From Arthrobacter sp. PsM3 (GTDB lineage Bacteria; Actinomycetota; Actinomycetes; Actinomycetales; Micrococcaceae), in the NCBI RefSeq assembly GCF_030433895.1, contig NZ_JARUXE010000005.1, positions 62,001 to 126,000 of the forward strand: 64,000 nucleotides of DNA. Direction: 5' to 3'. This document shows positions 56,195-64,000 of this stretch, piece after piece. Positions within the stretch are counted from its first letter, which is position 1. Each line of letters begins with the position of its first letter. The position numbers and the translations under genes were made by a program. Under the pieces are notes generated by a model that worked only from the letters and a program-made list of their open reading frames with translations, searched no databases and was not told the DNA's origin.

Positions 56195-57435
56195 GGCGTT
56201 GCGGTCCGATCGGTCGTGGCGAGGTGGGCGGCGAGAGCCTGCAGGAAACGTTCGCAGGCAGCGATCTGGGTCAGTTCGATGTATTCGTTGGCGGTGTGGC
56301 CCTGGTCCATGCTGCCGGGACCGCACACCACGGTGTCGATTCCGGCCCGCTGGAAGAGACCGGCCTCGGTGGCGTAGACGACGGATTCTTCAACGGCGTG
56401 GCCGCTGAGGTCCTGGGCCAGGTCCAGTGCGACGCGCGGGCCCGCGGGGCTCAGTCCCGGGACCGTGCCCAGCGGGGCCATGCGGATGTCCGCCGCGGGG
56501 TTCTCCTGCTGGATTTCGGTCCTCAGTTCGGCCAGGTGGTCCTCGATGCGGGAGGTCACTGCCTCCGGGTCCACTCCGGGGATGGTCCTGAACTCGAATT
56601 CGAAGTCGCACTTTTCGGCAACCGTATTCACTGCGGCGCCGCCGCTGACGACGCCGACATTGGCCGTGGTGTAGGGCACCACGAAGGTCTCGTCGAACGG
56701 GCCGGACAGCCGGTGTTCGTCGGCGAGGGAGCGGATAAAAGCAATGGCCCTGGCCGCGTATTCGATCGCATTGACGCCCGTGGTGGTCATCGAGGAGTGG
56801 GCGGCAATCCCGCTGACACTGACGCGGAACAGCTGGCTGCTCTTGTGCGCCGAGACCGGGCGCATGCTGGTGGGCTCCCCGACGAAGCCCAGGCGGGGAC
56901 GGATCCCGCGGGCGGCGAGCTCGGCCAGCAGGACGACGGCGCCGTGGCAGCCGACTTCTTCGTCGTAGGTCCAGGCGAAGTGCAGCGGTTCCGCCAGCGG
57001 AACGGACAGGAACTCGGGCAGGAGGCCCAGGATGGCGCCGCTGAAGGCCTTCATATCCGTGGTGCCCCGACCGTAGAGCCGCCCCTCCCGGACCTCCGGA
57101 GTGAACGGGTCGCTGTCCCACGCCTGGCCGTCCACGGGAACGACGTCGGTGTGCCCCGCGAGCATGATGCCGCCGGTGACGGTGCCGTCCTGGGCCGGAA
57201 TCGTGGCGAAGAGGTTGGCTTTGCGGCCGTCCGGGCTGGGGACGATCACCGGCGTGAGGCCGTGGGCGGTGAGCTCATCCGCCATGCTGTGGATCATCGC
57301 CAGGTTGGAATTCCGGCTGGTGGTGTCGAAGGCGATCAGCCTCTTGGACCAGGTAAGGGCGGCGTCGCTGGGGGCTATGGTGGCCGGATCGGCGGTGGCT
57401 GGAACGGCGGTTGCCGGTGCGGTGACGGGCGTCAT
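56191..57435 (-). CDS. argE: M20-family amidohydrolase, acetylornithine deacetylase type
   Basis: The 414-residue metalloenzyme has the di-zinc motifs LAGHTDVVPVDGQAWDSDPF and GTTDMKAF, catalytic DEEVGCHGAV, EPTSMRPV and the late PGSMDQGHTANEY. It is closest to ArgE-type N-acetylornithine deacetylases. Its pairing with a transporter and an XRE/cupin regulator suggests use of external N-acyl amino acids rather than arginine synthesis, so the gene name is by family only. Confidence 0.85.
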   Translation of the reverse strand: MTPVTAPATAVPATADPATIAPSDAALTWSKRLIAFDTTSRNSNLAMIHSMADELTAHGLTPVIVPSPDGRKANLFATIPAQDGTVTGGIMLAGHTDVVPVDGQAWDSDPFTPEVREGRLYGRGTTDMKAFSGAILGLLPEFLSVPLAEPLHFAWTYDEEVGCHGAVVLLAELAARGIRPRLGFVGEPTSMRPVSAHKSSQLFRVSVSGIAAHSSMTTTGVNAIEYAARAIAFIRSLADEHRLSGPFDETFVVPYTTANVGVVSGGAAVNTVAEKCDFEFEFRTIPGVDPEAVTSRIEDHLAELRTEIQQENPAADIRMAPLGTVPGLSPAGPRVALDLAQDLSGHAVEESVVYATEAGLFQRAGIDTVVCGPGSMDQGHTANEYIELTQIAACERFLQALAAHLATTDRTATP

Positions 57436-57571
57436 GGGCAGGTTCCTTGGGGTGGTGACGGGACGGGGCTTGGTGGCCGGCTGCGGCAGGCGCCAGCAGC
57501 TGGCTGGCGCTCCGCGGTCCCATCAGTATTTGGTCGACCTACCGCTCATGTCAACACTTTGGGTACGATTT

Positions 57572-57587
57572 ATTCATTAAATTGAAT
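57572..57587. promoter_or_regulatory. Inverted repeat upstream of the M20/MHS operon
   Basis: ATTCA-TTAAAT-TGAAT lies in an A+T-rich patch about 137 bp before the M20 gene start and 75 bp after the XRE gene stop. It is a candidate site for the XRE/cupin regulator. Confidence 0.45.
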
Positions 57588-57662
57588 ACGGGGTTCATGC
57601 TCGCCTTCCGGGCGGCGCCCGCCGTCGACGGTTGCGTCACCAGTCGCCGCGCAAGGCCACAG

Positions 57663-58295
57663 CTAGAACGACGGCGGCGTCATGGCGCCGATCAGCACCG
57701 CGTCTTCCGATGTTGAGTTGCGGTACCAGTGCGGCAGCGAGGAATCGTAGGTCAGCGAATCGCCCTCCTCCAGGTCATAGCCCACGCCGTTGACGCAGAC
57801 ATGGAGCCGGCCCTCCACCATGGTCACGCACTCCTCGCCGGCATGCTTGAAAGGAGCATCCTCGTTGTCCCATCCAGCCGCGATCTGCGCCCGGAGCATG
57901 CCCAGCTGGCCGCTCATGTGGGGTGTCAGGAGTTCATAGATCAGGTTGTCCTCGGCAACTTCGAGGCGCCGTCTGTCATCGCGCCGCACCAGCGCCCCGC
58001 CTTGGTCCTTCGTGTCAAAAAAGCGTCCCACCGGCACTTTCAAGGCCTGGGAGAGCTTGATCAGCGTGGTCAGCGACGGATTGCCCTGGCCGCGCTCGAT
58101 CTGGCTGAGCAGGCCCGGGCTCAGGGCGGCAGCTGCCGCCAGGCTCCCGATGCTGTACCCGGCCTCACGCCGCAGCTGCAGGACCAGGGCCCCCACGGCA
58201 GTCATTGCACGCTCGGCCTGATCCTCCACGCCGGGGAATTCCTGACCTGCGCGGGGGTGTTCGCCGTGATTCTCCATTCCACGATCGTCCGCCAT
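57663..58295 (-). CDS. XRE-family regulator with C-terminal cupin
   Basis: The protein of about 210 residues has an XRE HTH (YSIGSLAAAAALSPGLLSQI followed by ERGQGNPSLTTLIKLSQAL) and a cupin effector domain (FKHAGEECVTMVEGRLHVCV, DLEEGDSLTYDSSLPHWY). Such proteins often control amino-acid or amine use. The gene lies just upstream of the M20/MHS operon on the same strand. The start is uncertain: an ATG at about 58295 (MADDRG) or 58274 (MENHG). Confidence 0.85.
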   Translation of the reverse strand: MADDRGMENHGEHPRAGQEFPGVEDQAERAMTAVGALVLQLRREAGYSIGSLAAAAALSPGLLSQIERGQGNPSLTTLIKLSQALKVPVGRFFDTKDQGGALVRRDDRRRLEVAEDNLIYELLTPHMSGQLGMLRAQIAAGWDNEDAPFKHAGEECVTMVEGRLHVCVNGVGYDLEEGDSLTYDSSLPHWYRNSTSEDAVLIGAMTPPSF

Positions 58296-58480
58296 AGTGA
58301 AGATATCGTCAAGATAATGAATTTGAGGGTAGTTGGCGGAATATCGGTCCCATGCAAACCCGTGCGGCGTTACAGCCCTACCTCCCGGGCCGGTCGCCTG
58401 TACCGTCGCTCGGATGGCTTCGTGATGAGGCACAATGGCTGGACGAATCAGATCCGTCCAGGACGTAACGGGGGTAGGCA

Positions 58481-59050
58481 ATGGACTCGGTCGCAATATG
58501 GGCGATGTTTGCCGCCATTAGCAGTGCCGTCGCCGCATTTATTAGCTGGATGACAGCTCACACAGCGCTGAAAACGGCCCGGCGCCAACATTCTGCTGCG
58601 TTGTTAGCCGACCTCACCATGGGGGAGGTTGCCGCCGCCCGAAACGTTATCGGCAGCTGGCTTTATGGCAGCCATGAACAGCATTCACCAATCAGCAAAC
58701 CGGAGCTGATACGCGCCTACTACGTAGTGGCGTGGGCCCTTGAACGCCTTGCAGTCGCCAGAACGGCACTGGGGGCAATGCGGTTTGGCGATAGGAAAGC
58801 CGTGGACGAGTTAGATGCGAGGCTCAAGTGGCATGTCGAGGAGCAAGCGCCAAACCTCCGCTTCATCGCTAACCACGTGAAGACTATGGATAACAAAGAA
58901 GTTGAGGGCTCTTTGCACTCAATTCAGAGGGAACTCAAATACCTCGAAACTAACGTGATTCGCCTCGTGGCACCGTGTGACGGCCCGGGGTGTTGGCGCC
59001 AGCCCGGCTTCGAGGGAGTCAGGCAGAACGAGCTGGTCGACAACCGTTGA
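58481..59050 (+). CDS. Hypothetical protein with one N-terminal membrane helix
   Basis: The 189-residue protein begins with a hydrophobic helix (SVAIWAMFAAISSAVAAFIS) followed by a soluble helical domain (RQHSAALLADLTMGEVAAAR, RLKWHVEEQAPNLRFI). This is the layout of small membrane-tethered proteins often annotated DUF4760-like; I do not claim the family. Base composition is more A+T-rich than its neighbours, which hints at transfer. Function unknown. Confidence 0.7.
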   Translation: MDSVAIWAMFAAISSAVAAFISWMTAHTALKTARRQHSAALLADLTMGEVAAARNVIGSWLYGSHEQHSPISKPELIRAYYVVAWALERLAVARTALGAMRFGDRKAVDELDARLKWHVEEQAPNLRFIANHVKTMDNKEVEGSLHSIQRELKYLETNVIRLVAPCDGPGCWRQPGFEGVRQNELVDNR

Positions 59051-59162
59051 CTCCCGAATCAATGGCCGCACCCTGAACCGGTCCACGTAGGTCGCCTTCG
59101 CCGCCTGCAGGATCTCCTCCTCGGTGGCAGCCGGCGGGATTAGGTCCCGGTACCACCGATGG

Positions 59163-59339
59163 TCAGTGCCTCTTGAAAGCGTCCTTCACCTTTTCGCCAG
59201 CCTGCTTCAGGTTCGCCTTGACCTGGTCACCCTTGCCTTCGTTCTTGAGGTGCTTGTCACCGGTTGCCTTGCCTGTGGCTTCCTTGGCCTTGCCGGTCAG
59301 CTTTGTCGCCGCGTTGTGAATCTTGTCGCCCAGACCCAT
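59163..59339 (-). CDS. CsbD-family stress protein (58 residues)
   Basis: The small, very Lys-rich protein reads MGLGDKIHNAATKLTGKAKE, with ATGKATGDKHLKNEGKGDQV and KANLKQAGEKVKDAFKRH, the CsbD pattern. CsbD proteins are general stress proteins of unknown biochemistry. A strong AAGGAGG precedes ATG 59339. It is shorter than 60 residues and so easily missed. Confidence 0.9.
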   Translation of the reverse strand: MGLGDKIHNAATKLTGKAKEATGKATGDKHLKNEGKGDQVKANLKQAGEKVKDAFKRH

Positions 59340-59463
59340 GGTTTCCTCCTTGGGGTGCTACCTCGACGGGCTGCCGAGGGGTCACAAATTCATGCTATCC
59401 GCCGCCCGGCGCGGCGGCCATCCTCACCCCCGCAGCGCCGGGACCGTGCACAACGTGCCCGTT

Positions 59464-59798
59464 TCAGAGCTCGCGGTAGTAGTACAGCATTGGGTCTGTC
59501 TGGTTGGGTTCGGTGATGGTGAACCCGTGTGACTCGTAGAAACGGCGCGCATCCGTGTCCTCGCCATCAGCAACACCGCTTGCCTGCTCGCCGATCAGCA
59601 GGACGACCACGTCGTCCCCCGCAGGAGCAGCGGCAACCGCGATTGAAGATCTCCAGCGTCCGGGGTCGGCGTCGAGAACTCAGTGTTGAAATCATAAAGC
59701 AGCTGGGCAACCACAGCGGCGTCGGCCGTCGTCGCCCGCCGCGCAGAACCGCCGGAGGTCACGACCTCATCTTGAGCACCGAGCGAAACCGTGTCCAC
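59464..59798 (-). pseudogene. Decayed GNAT acetyltransferase gene
   Basis: The N-terminal part (SARRATTADAAVVAQLLYDF, NTEFSTPTPDAGDLQSRLPL) is open from GTG 59798. One base seems lost in the C5 run at 59616-59620, after which VVVLLIGEQASGVA is in another frame. Then the acetyl-CoA-binding core is deleted, and the end (DARRFYESHGFTITEPNQ, MLYYYREL, stop at 59464) follows directly. No working enzyme is possible. Confidence 0.8.
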
Positions 59799-59831
59799 CC
59801 TGACCTCCAGAACGCGTGGCTGAAGAGCGGA

Positions 59832-61052
59832 TCACGGTGAACCGCTGATCACCCGGTCACGTCCAACCAGCAGACCCGTCACCGCGAGAACCGCCATGAT
59901 GCCCGCGGTGACGAGGAGCGGAAGCGTCCAGCCTCCGCTCACGTCACGAAGACCACCGAACATTACCGGCCCCACCGCAGCGAGACCGTAGCCGACAGAT
60001 TGGGCCATCCCGGACAACGACGCTGCCTGTGGGTAATTCACGGTCCGGAGGCTGAACAGCGACAGAGCGATGACAATGAGGCTCCCGCACCCGATGGCCC
60101 CAAGAAGGACCCACAGCAATACGAGGTCCGGCGCCAGTGCCAGCCCGAGAAACGTCACGAACGTGAGCCCGCCGCTCGTGAAAGCAACAAGCCGCTGGTC
60201 CGAACCACGGTGAAGGATCCCCCCTGCGGCAAGGCTGGCGAACACGCTGATGAGCAGGAATACGGACAGGTGGACGCCCGCAGTAGTGGCGGGAACCCCC
60301 TGGCTTTGTTCGATCGTGGGCAGCCATGCCATCAGGACGTAGAAGGCGATCGATTGCAGTCCCATGAAGATTGTCACCTGCCAGCCCAGGGCTGATGCCC
60401 AGGGCGACCGGTAAAAAACCTTCGGCGTCGTGGCGTGCGCGGCGCCTGACCTGTGCTGGCGCAACCACGGCAGGAGCACCGCCATGGCGATGAGAGCCAG
60501 CCCCACCCAGATTCCGAGGGCAAGCCGCCATCCCGCCGGGGACGTTTGTGCCACAGGGACGACGACGGCGGCCCCGATCGCGGCGAAGGCGGCCTGTGTG
60601 GCGGTGTAGCCTCCGGTGACCTGGCTGACCCTCATCGGAAAGTCCCGCTTTACCAGGGAGGGCACCAGGACATTGAGAAATGCGATCGCCAAGCCGATCA
60701 GCGCGGTGCCCGCCCAGATGACTCCGGGCAACGGCAAGGAGCGAAGCACGATGCCTGAGGCGAGGATCAGCAGGGACACCCACAGTGCCCGGTCCAGGCC
60801 CAGGCGGGAAGCGAAGCCCGGCGCCATGGGGGAGAAGACTGCGAAAGCAATGAGCGGAAGCCCTGTGAGGAACCCTGCTGCGGCACTGGATAACTCAAGG
60901 TCGCTGCTGATGTTCCCAAGTACCGGTCCCACGCTGACAAAGGACACCCGAAGGTTAACTGCGACGAGCAGAACGCCGATGAAAGCGACGCCGAACCTGG
61001 CAGTGCGGTCCGGCGCGTTCCGGGTGGCAGCGGGCATGGTGCGTTCTTCCAT
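59832..61052 (-). CDS. MFS transporter, CynX/NimT (cyanate/nitroimidazole-type) family
   Basis: The 406-residue protein has 12 helices and the CynX-type start LLVAVNLRVSFVSVGPVLGN followed by GFLTGLPLIAFAVFSPMAPG. Substrates in the family include cyanate and drugs; here it is unknown. The ATG at 61052 or at 61037 (GGAAGAA upstream) may be used. Confidence 0.87.
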   Translation of the reverse strand: MEERTMPAATRNAPDRTARFGVAFIGVLLVAVNLRVSFVSVGPVLGNISSDLELSSAAAGFLTGLPLIAFAVFSPMAPGFASRLGLDRALWVSLLILASGIVLRSLPLPGVIWAGTALIGLAIAFLNVLVPSLVKRDFPMRVSQVTGGYTATQAAFAAIGAAVVVPVAQTSPAGWRLALGIWVGLALIAMAVLLPWLRQHRSGAAHATTPKVFYRSPWASALGWQVTIFMGLQSIAFYVLMAWLPTIEQSQGVPATTAGVHLSVFLLISVFASLAAGGILHRGSDQRLVAFTSGGLTFVTFLGLALAPDLVLLWVLLGAIGCGSLIVIALSLFSLRTVNYPQAASLSGMAQSVGYGLAAVGPVMFGGLRDVSGGWTLPLLVTAGIMAVLAVTGLLVGRDRVISGSP

Positions 61053-61295
61053 CCTTTGGGAGGTGAGGAGCGCCCTCGCGCCTCCTACGAGTCCACCTTG
61101 GTCAGTTTAAAGTAGACAAGGTGTTTCAATATGCCGACAACCTACCCTATGCCGGGCCGGTTGCCGTCCCTTGCGCCCGCCTCGCACGTGACCGCTTCCA
61201 CGCTAGCTGGCGTTTATCAAGTTTCAAGGGGACGGCACGGAACAGCAGGCATAAGCTGATTGAAGCACGTCTCTTCCAGCGCCGGGAAGGTCATC

Positions 61296-61625
61296 ATGGA
61301 CTCTGAAACCGCCGAAGTGATCGATCATGATGTCACCACCATCACCTGTGTGTGTGGCAACACCGTCAGCAAGGACGGGTTGATCCAGGCCAACCCGCAA
61401 GGCGTCCCCGTCTACATCGGAGACAACACCCCGGTCCCCGCCGGGTTGGCCGAATGGCCGGCGGATGAGGATCTCTACACCCTGTGTCCCTCCTGCGGCC
61501 GCGTGTACTGTGACTCGGTCATCGAAGAGACAGGAACCGCGCCCGTGGCTTTCCGGGTCGACGTCACCGCTGGCCCGATTGCTGAGGCCATCCGGGTCCA
61601 TTGGAAGCTCAGCACCCAGGAGTGA
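61296..61625 (+). CDS. Hypothetical zinc-ribbon-like Cys-rich protein
   Basis: The 109-residue protein has two Cys pairs, TTITCVCGNTVSKDGL and LYTLCPSCGRVYCDS, spaced like a zinc ribbon, and a C-terminal strand-rich part (GTAPVAFRVDVTAGPIAEAI). GGAAGG precedes ATG 61296. No known family name. It is followed 8 bp later by a family hairpin. A truncated copy lies 6.7 kb away. Confidence 0.8.
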   Translation: MDSETAEVIDHDVTTITCVCGNTVSKDGLIQANPQGVPVYIGDNTPVPAGLAEWPADEDLYTLCPSCGRVYCDSVIEETGTAPVAFRVDVTAGPIAEAIRVHWKLSTQE

Positions 61626-61633
61626 ACCTGGTG

Positions 61634-61669
61634 AGCGGACCACGGCGGGACCTCCCGCCGTCGTCCGCT
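61634..61669 (+). terminator. 17-bp hairpin of the repeated family
   Basis: The left arm 61634-61650, loop CC and right arm 61653-61669 pair over 17 bp with a single mismatch at 61641. Apart from end bases it equals the hairpin at 15564. It ends the Cys-rich gene. Confidence 0.75.
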
Positions 61670-61823
61670 TCCGTCTGGTGCCTCCTGGCTGAATGGGACC
61701 TTGTCCCAGGCCAGCGCAGCCCTAGATTGTGCCGATCCCCGGGAACGTGCCGCATTGGCGTGCAGGGAAACCGCTACAACGACACGCACTTGGCTCTCGT
61801 CGGACGGTGACTTGCTGGCAAAG

Positions 61824-62708
61824 TCAGTCTTCCAGGATCTGCCTGATCCCGAACTCTCCCACGGCGAACATCCGCGGATTGTCGTCGGAGTTGCTCAGCA
61901 GGGCGGTGGACAGGATGAGCGCCCAACCCCGTGCCCTCACCCAGGTGTCCTCTTCCACTGCGGGACCACAGGCGTCCATAAAGCGGTGGCGGGCGCCGGC
62001 GTCGAACATCAGCCATGCGACCGCAAGATCCACAGCCGGGTCCCCTGCCCCGACGTCGCCGAAATCGATGACGCCGGCCAGCGAGCCGTCGTCCGTCAGC
62101 AAGACATTGCCCGGGTGAAGGTCCCCGTGGAGCATCATCAGCGGACCGTCCCAGGCCTTAGCCGCGCAGGTCTGCGCCCACACCGCTCTCAGCGCTGCTG
62201 CCTGCGGGTAGCGTTCGCGGACCCCGAGCCGTTCCACTACCGCGGCGTCACGCTCCAGTAGCGGCACGCCGCGGAAAGGATTCACCGGGACGCCGGTTTC
62301 GGCGGGCACGTGCAGGGCGCGGAGGAAATCGGCCAGACCTTCAGCGGCCGGCCCACGGCCTGCGGGGCCGACGTCGGCCGCGGCGGCTCCGGGGACCCAC
62401 CGCACGATGCTCCACGGCCAGGGAAAGTCCGACGTCGGCCGGCCGGCATGGACGGGGACAGGAACCGCCACCGGGGAACGGCGGGCGATGTCGGGCAGGT
62501 AGCGCTGCTCATGACGTATCAGCGATACGGCCTCCGCCCTGCGCGGCAGCCGGACGGCCAGGTCGTCGCCGAGCCGGAAGGTCGCGTTGTCCCAGCCATT
62601 CGTGACCCGCGCTAGACGACGATCGGCGAGATCGGGCCGCTGGTCCCGGACAAGGCACTGGACGACGGCGTCATTCACTTCCATCGTGGCTGGTGGCATT
62701 CCCGCCAT
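61824..62708 (-). CDS. Aminoglycoside-phosphotransferase-like kinase
   Basis: The 294-residue protein has the APH fold: GWDNATFRLGDDLAVRLPRR as nucleotide loop with Lys replaced by Arg-type, LMMLHGDLHPGNVLL (catalytic Asp) and VIDFGDVGAGDPAVDLAVAW (metal Asp). Such proteins phosphorylate aminoglycosides, homoserine, choline or sugars. The substrate is unknown. The start may be ATG 62708 or 62684. Confidence 0.87.
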   Translation of the reverse strand: MAGMPPATMEVNDAVVQCLVRDQRPDLADRRLARVTNGWDNATFRLGDDLAVRLPRRAEAVSLIRHEQRYLPDIARRSPVAVPVPVHAGRPTSDFPWPWSIVRWVPGAAAADVGPAGRGPAAEGLADFLRALHVPAETGVPVNPFRGVPLLERDAAVVERLGVRERYPQAAALRAVWAQTCAAKAWDGPLMMLHGDLHPGNVLLTDDGSLAGVIDFGDVGAGDPAVDLAVAWLMFDAGARHRFMDACGPAVEEDTWVRARGWALILSTALLSNSDDNPRMFAVGEFGIRQILED

Positions 62709-62859
62709 CCGGAGATCCGCCTTCCTTGTCCTGGTCTAGCCATTGCGGCATCGATGGCCCTGGAACCGGATCAGAAAATGGTCCAGTGGTCGAAACCAGT
62801 ATCGGCCCGCAATGCCGCCGGTGACCAAACGAAGTTTTTTGGGGAGCCGCCGACGGCGG

Positions 62860-63099
62860 AACCTCCTGAGCGGGCCAACCAGTTCAGCGGGCCGGCCGAT
62901 GCCGGATGGCGCCAAACCGGGGCCGGGAGGATGGAACCGCATCCACCTCATCGTGGAGGACATCGACGCCGAGGTGGAACGGCTGCGCGCCGCCGGCGTC
63001 AGCTTCCGCAACGACATTGTCACCGGACCTGGCGGCCGACAGATCCTGCTGAAGGACGCGTCCCGCAACGTAGTGGAGCTGTTCCAGCCCGGCAGGTAA
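62860..63099 (+). pseudogene. VOC/glyoxalase gene, C-terminal remnant
   Basis: GRPMPDGAKPGPGGWNRIHL, then IVEDIDAEVERLRAAGVSFR and GGRQILLKDASRNVVELFQP form the second half of a VOC domain. The expected first strand and metal site are not found in any frame upstream. A stop follows at 63097. It is a broken gene. Confidence 0.7.
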
Positions 63100-63160
63100 T
63101 TAGAGGAAGGACCCGTCCCCGCAGGATTCACCGGGCAGGGCGGCTGCGGGGAAAGACAGT

Positions 63161-63335
63161 TCTGGCCACTTGCTGCGCGGCGACGACGGGCGGATCTGGG
63201 GCATCGACCACGGACTGTGCTTCTCGGCGGCCTATAAACTGCGGACCGTGAGCTGGGACTTCGCAGGTGATCCCATCCCGGATGCCCTGCTCGAGGGCAC
63301 CGCTCCGCTCGCAGAGGCCGTACCGACGGTGCCGG
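63161..63335 (+). pseudogene. Remnant of an SCO1664-like (phosphoinositide-kinase-like) gene
   Basis: SGHLLRGDDGRIWGIDHGLC and KLRTVSWDFAGDPIPDALLE match the central catalytic region of this actinobacterial family. The N-terminal lobe is missing and the sequence loses resemblance after about 63335. It directly follows the VOC remnant. Confidence 0.6.
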
Positions 63336-63454
63336 CCAGCCGCCGTCGAAGGTGGCAAGGGCCTGCTGGTTGCGACGTTGGCTTACCAGGAGACCTTACG
63401 TCACACAACGCGACGGCCTCCGCATCCGGATCAGCAACGCCCTACCCTTGACAC

Positions 63455-64000
63455 GTGACTTTGACTAAGATCCGCACCGCCGCCGCGAGCTCCCTCGCCG
63501 CTGCCGGTCTCCTGTTTACCCTCGCCGCCTGTTCCACACCGGCCGCCCCCCAGGCAACCACCTCTGCCCCGGCGCCTACTGCAACGGCTTCATCCAGTGC
63601 CGCCTCCGAGCCCTGCGCCGGTGTGAAGGTCATCATCGATTCGGGCGCCCTGAAGCAGGCTGCCGCCGATTCCTCCGTTTGCGTGAGCGTGAACGGGCCG
63701 ACGCCCGCTTCCAAGGTGCTCGACGAGGCAAAGGTGAAAACCGAGGGCACTGCCGACTATCCCAACGAACTGGTCTGCCGAGTGAACGGTGTGCCCGCCG
63801 CAGACCTCGACATCGCCCACAAGGGCGGCACGTACCGGGAAGACTGCAGCAAGATGCCTGCCGCCTTTGCCTACTGGGCGCTCTGGGTTAAGCCGGCCTC
63901 CGGTGACTGGGCGTACGCGCAGGAAGGCCTGGCCACCTTGCAGGTAAGCCCGGGCGAGAGCCTGGAACTGCTCTACACGGTCGACGGCGAACCGGCCGCC
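63455..64000 (+). CDS. Lipoprotein with transcobalamin-like/DUF4430-type domain (cut by the window end)
   Basis: A GTG at 63455 encodes 182 residues to the window end. The signal reads TLAAC with lipobox Cys about residue 28, then an Ala/Ser/Thr linker. The domain has CAGVKVIIDSGAL, ELVCRVNGVPAA and CSKMPAAFAYWALWVKPASG with DWAYAQEGLATLQV, the Cys/Trp spacing of transcobalamin-like C-terminal (DUF4430) domains. In actinobacteria such lipoproteins often neighbour vitamin or cobalt ECF transporters, whose genes would lie outside. Confidence 0.7.
   Translation, partial: MTLTKIRTAAASSLAAAGLLFTLAACSTPAAPQATTSAPAPTATASSSAASEPCAGVKVIIDSGALKQAAADSSVCVSVNGPTPASKVLDEAKVKTEGTADYPNELVCRVNGVPAADLDIAHKGGTYREDCSKMPAAFAYWALWVKPASGDWAYAQEGLATLQVSPGESLELLYTVDGEPAA

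Larger units (their letters stand above)
61245..61669 (+). repeat. Duplicated segment, copy B (intact)
   Basis: This segment matches 54521-54739 in the leader, the first 39 codons and the post-stop hairpin arm. It keeps the full gene. The two copies are direct repeats about 6.7 kb apart. Confidence 0.85.

Overview
The window is GC-rich actinobacterial DNA. Its gene content fits a soil Micrococcales bacterium of the Arthrobacter/Pseudarthrobacter type: many sugar ABC importers with LacI, ROK and AraC regulators, xylose isomerase genes, a class F sortase, an alditol oxidase and frequent GTG starts. The genus is inferred from gene content and codon style, not from a marker gene. I saw no tRNA, rRNA, CRISPR array, insertion sequence or prophage genes.

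Layout. 0-5 kb: the start of a class F sortase beside a secreted DUF3494 (ice-binding-like) protein with a sorting-signal-like tail that lacks LPXTG, small hypothetical genes and a cation/proton antiporter. 4.6-8.8 kb: a benzoylformate module made of an aromatic-acid MFS importer, a LysR regulator and benzoylformate decarboxylase (mdlC), with the same LysR-type box in front of both structural genes. 8.8-15.4 kb: a polyol (sorbitol/mannitol-type) operon of binding protein, two permeases, polyol dehydrogenase and PfkB kinase, facing an AraC/cupin regulator. 15.7-24.3 kb: a second ABC sugar operon with two Gfo/Idh/MocA oxidoreductases, a TIM-barrel sugar isomerase/epimerase and a ThuA-like protein, facing a LacI regulator. 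This resembles the 3-keto-glycoside route. 24.3-32 kb: xylose/alditol catabolism with xylA, xylB, a Gfo/Idh enzyme, an alditol oxidase, a ROK regulator and aldose 1-epimerase.

32-36 kb: an envelope module of PAP2 phosphatase, DedA protein, response regulator and histidine kinase. 36.8-41.7 kb: a TetR regulator and an acyl-CoA dehydrogenase, thiolase and CoA-ligase operon whose promoter carries a palindrome between -35 and -10. 41.8-50.7 kb: assorted single genes (GPP34 protein, DMT and MFS transporters, hydrolase, phosphatase, PadR and ArsR-type regulators) with two decayed genes. 50.7-54.3 kb: glutamate decarboxylase, a membrane protein and a ClC-family protein in one operon, probably for acid stress. 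54.5-64 kb: a duplicated Cys-rich gene (one copy deleted internally), an MHS transporter with an M20 deacylase and an XRE/cupin regulator, CsbD, an MFS transporter, a phosphotransferase, at least three decayed genes and the start of a lipoprotein.

Regulatory features read directly from the sequence include a family of near-identical strong hairpins that recurs at 3.0, 15.6, 54.7, 54.8 and 61.6 kb. Paired palindromic operators lie next to the LysR, LacI, ROK, TetR, ArsR-like, PadR and XRE regulators.
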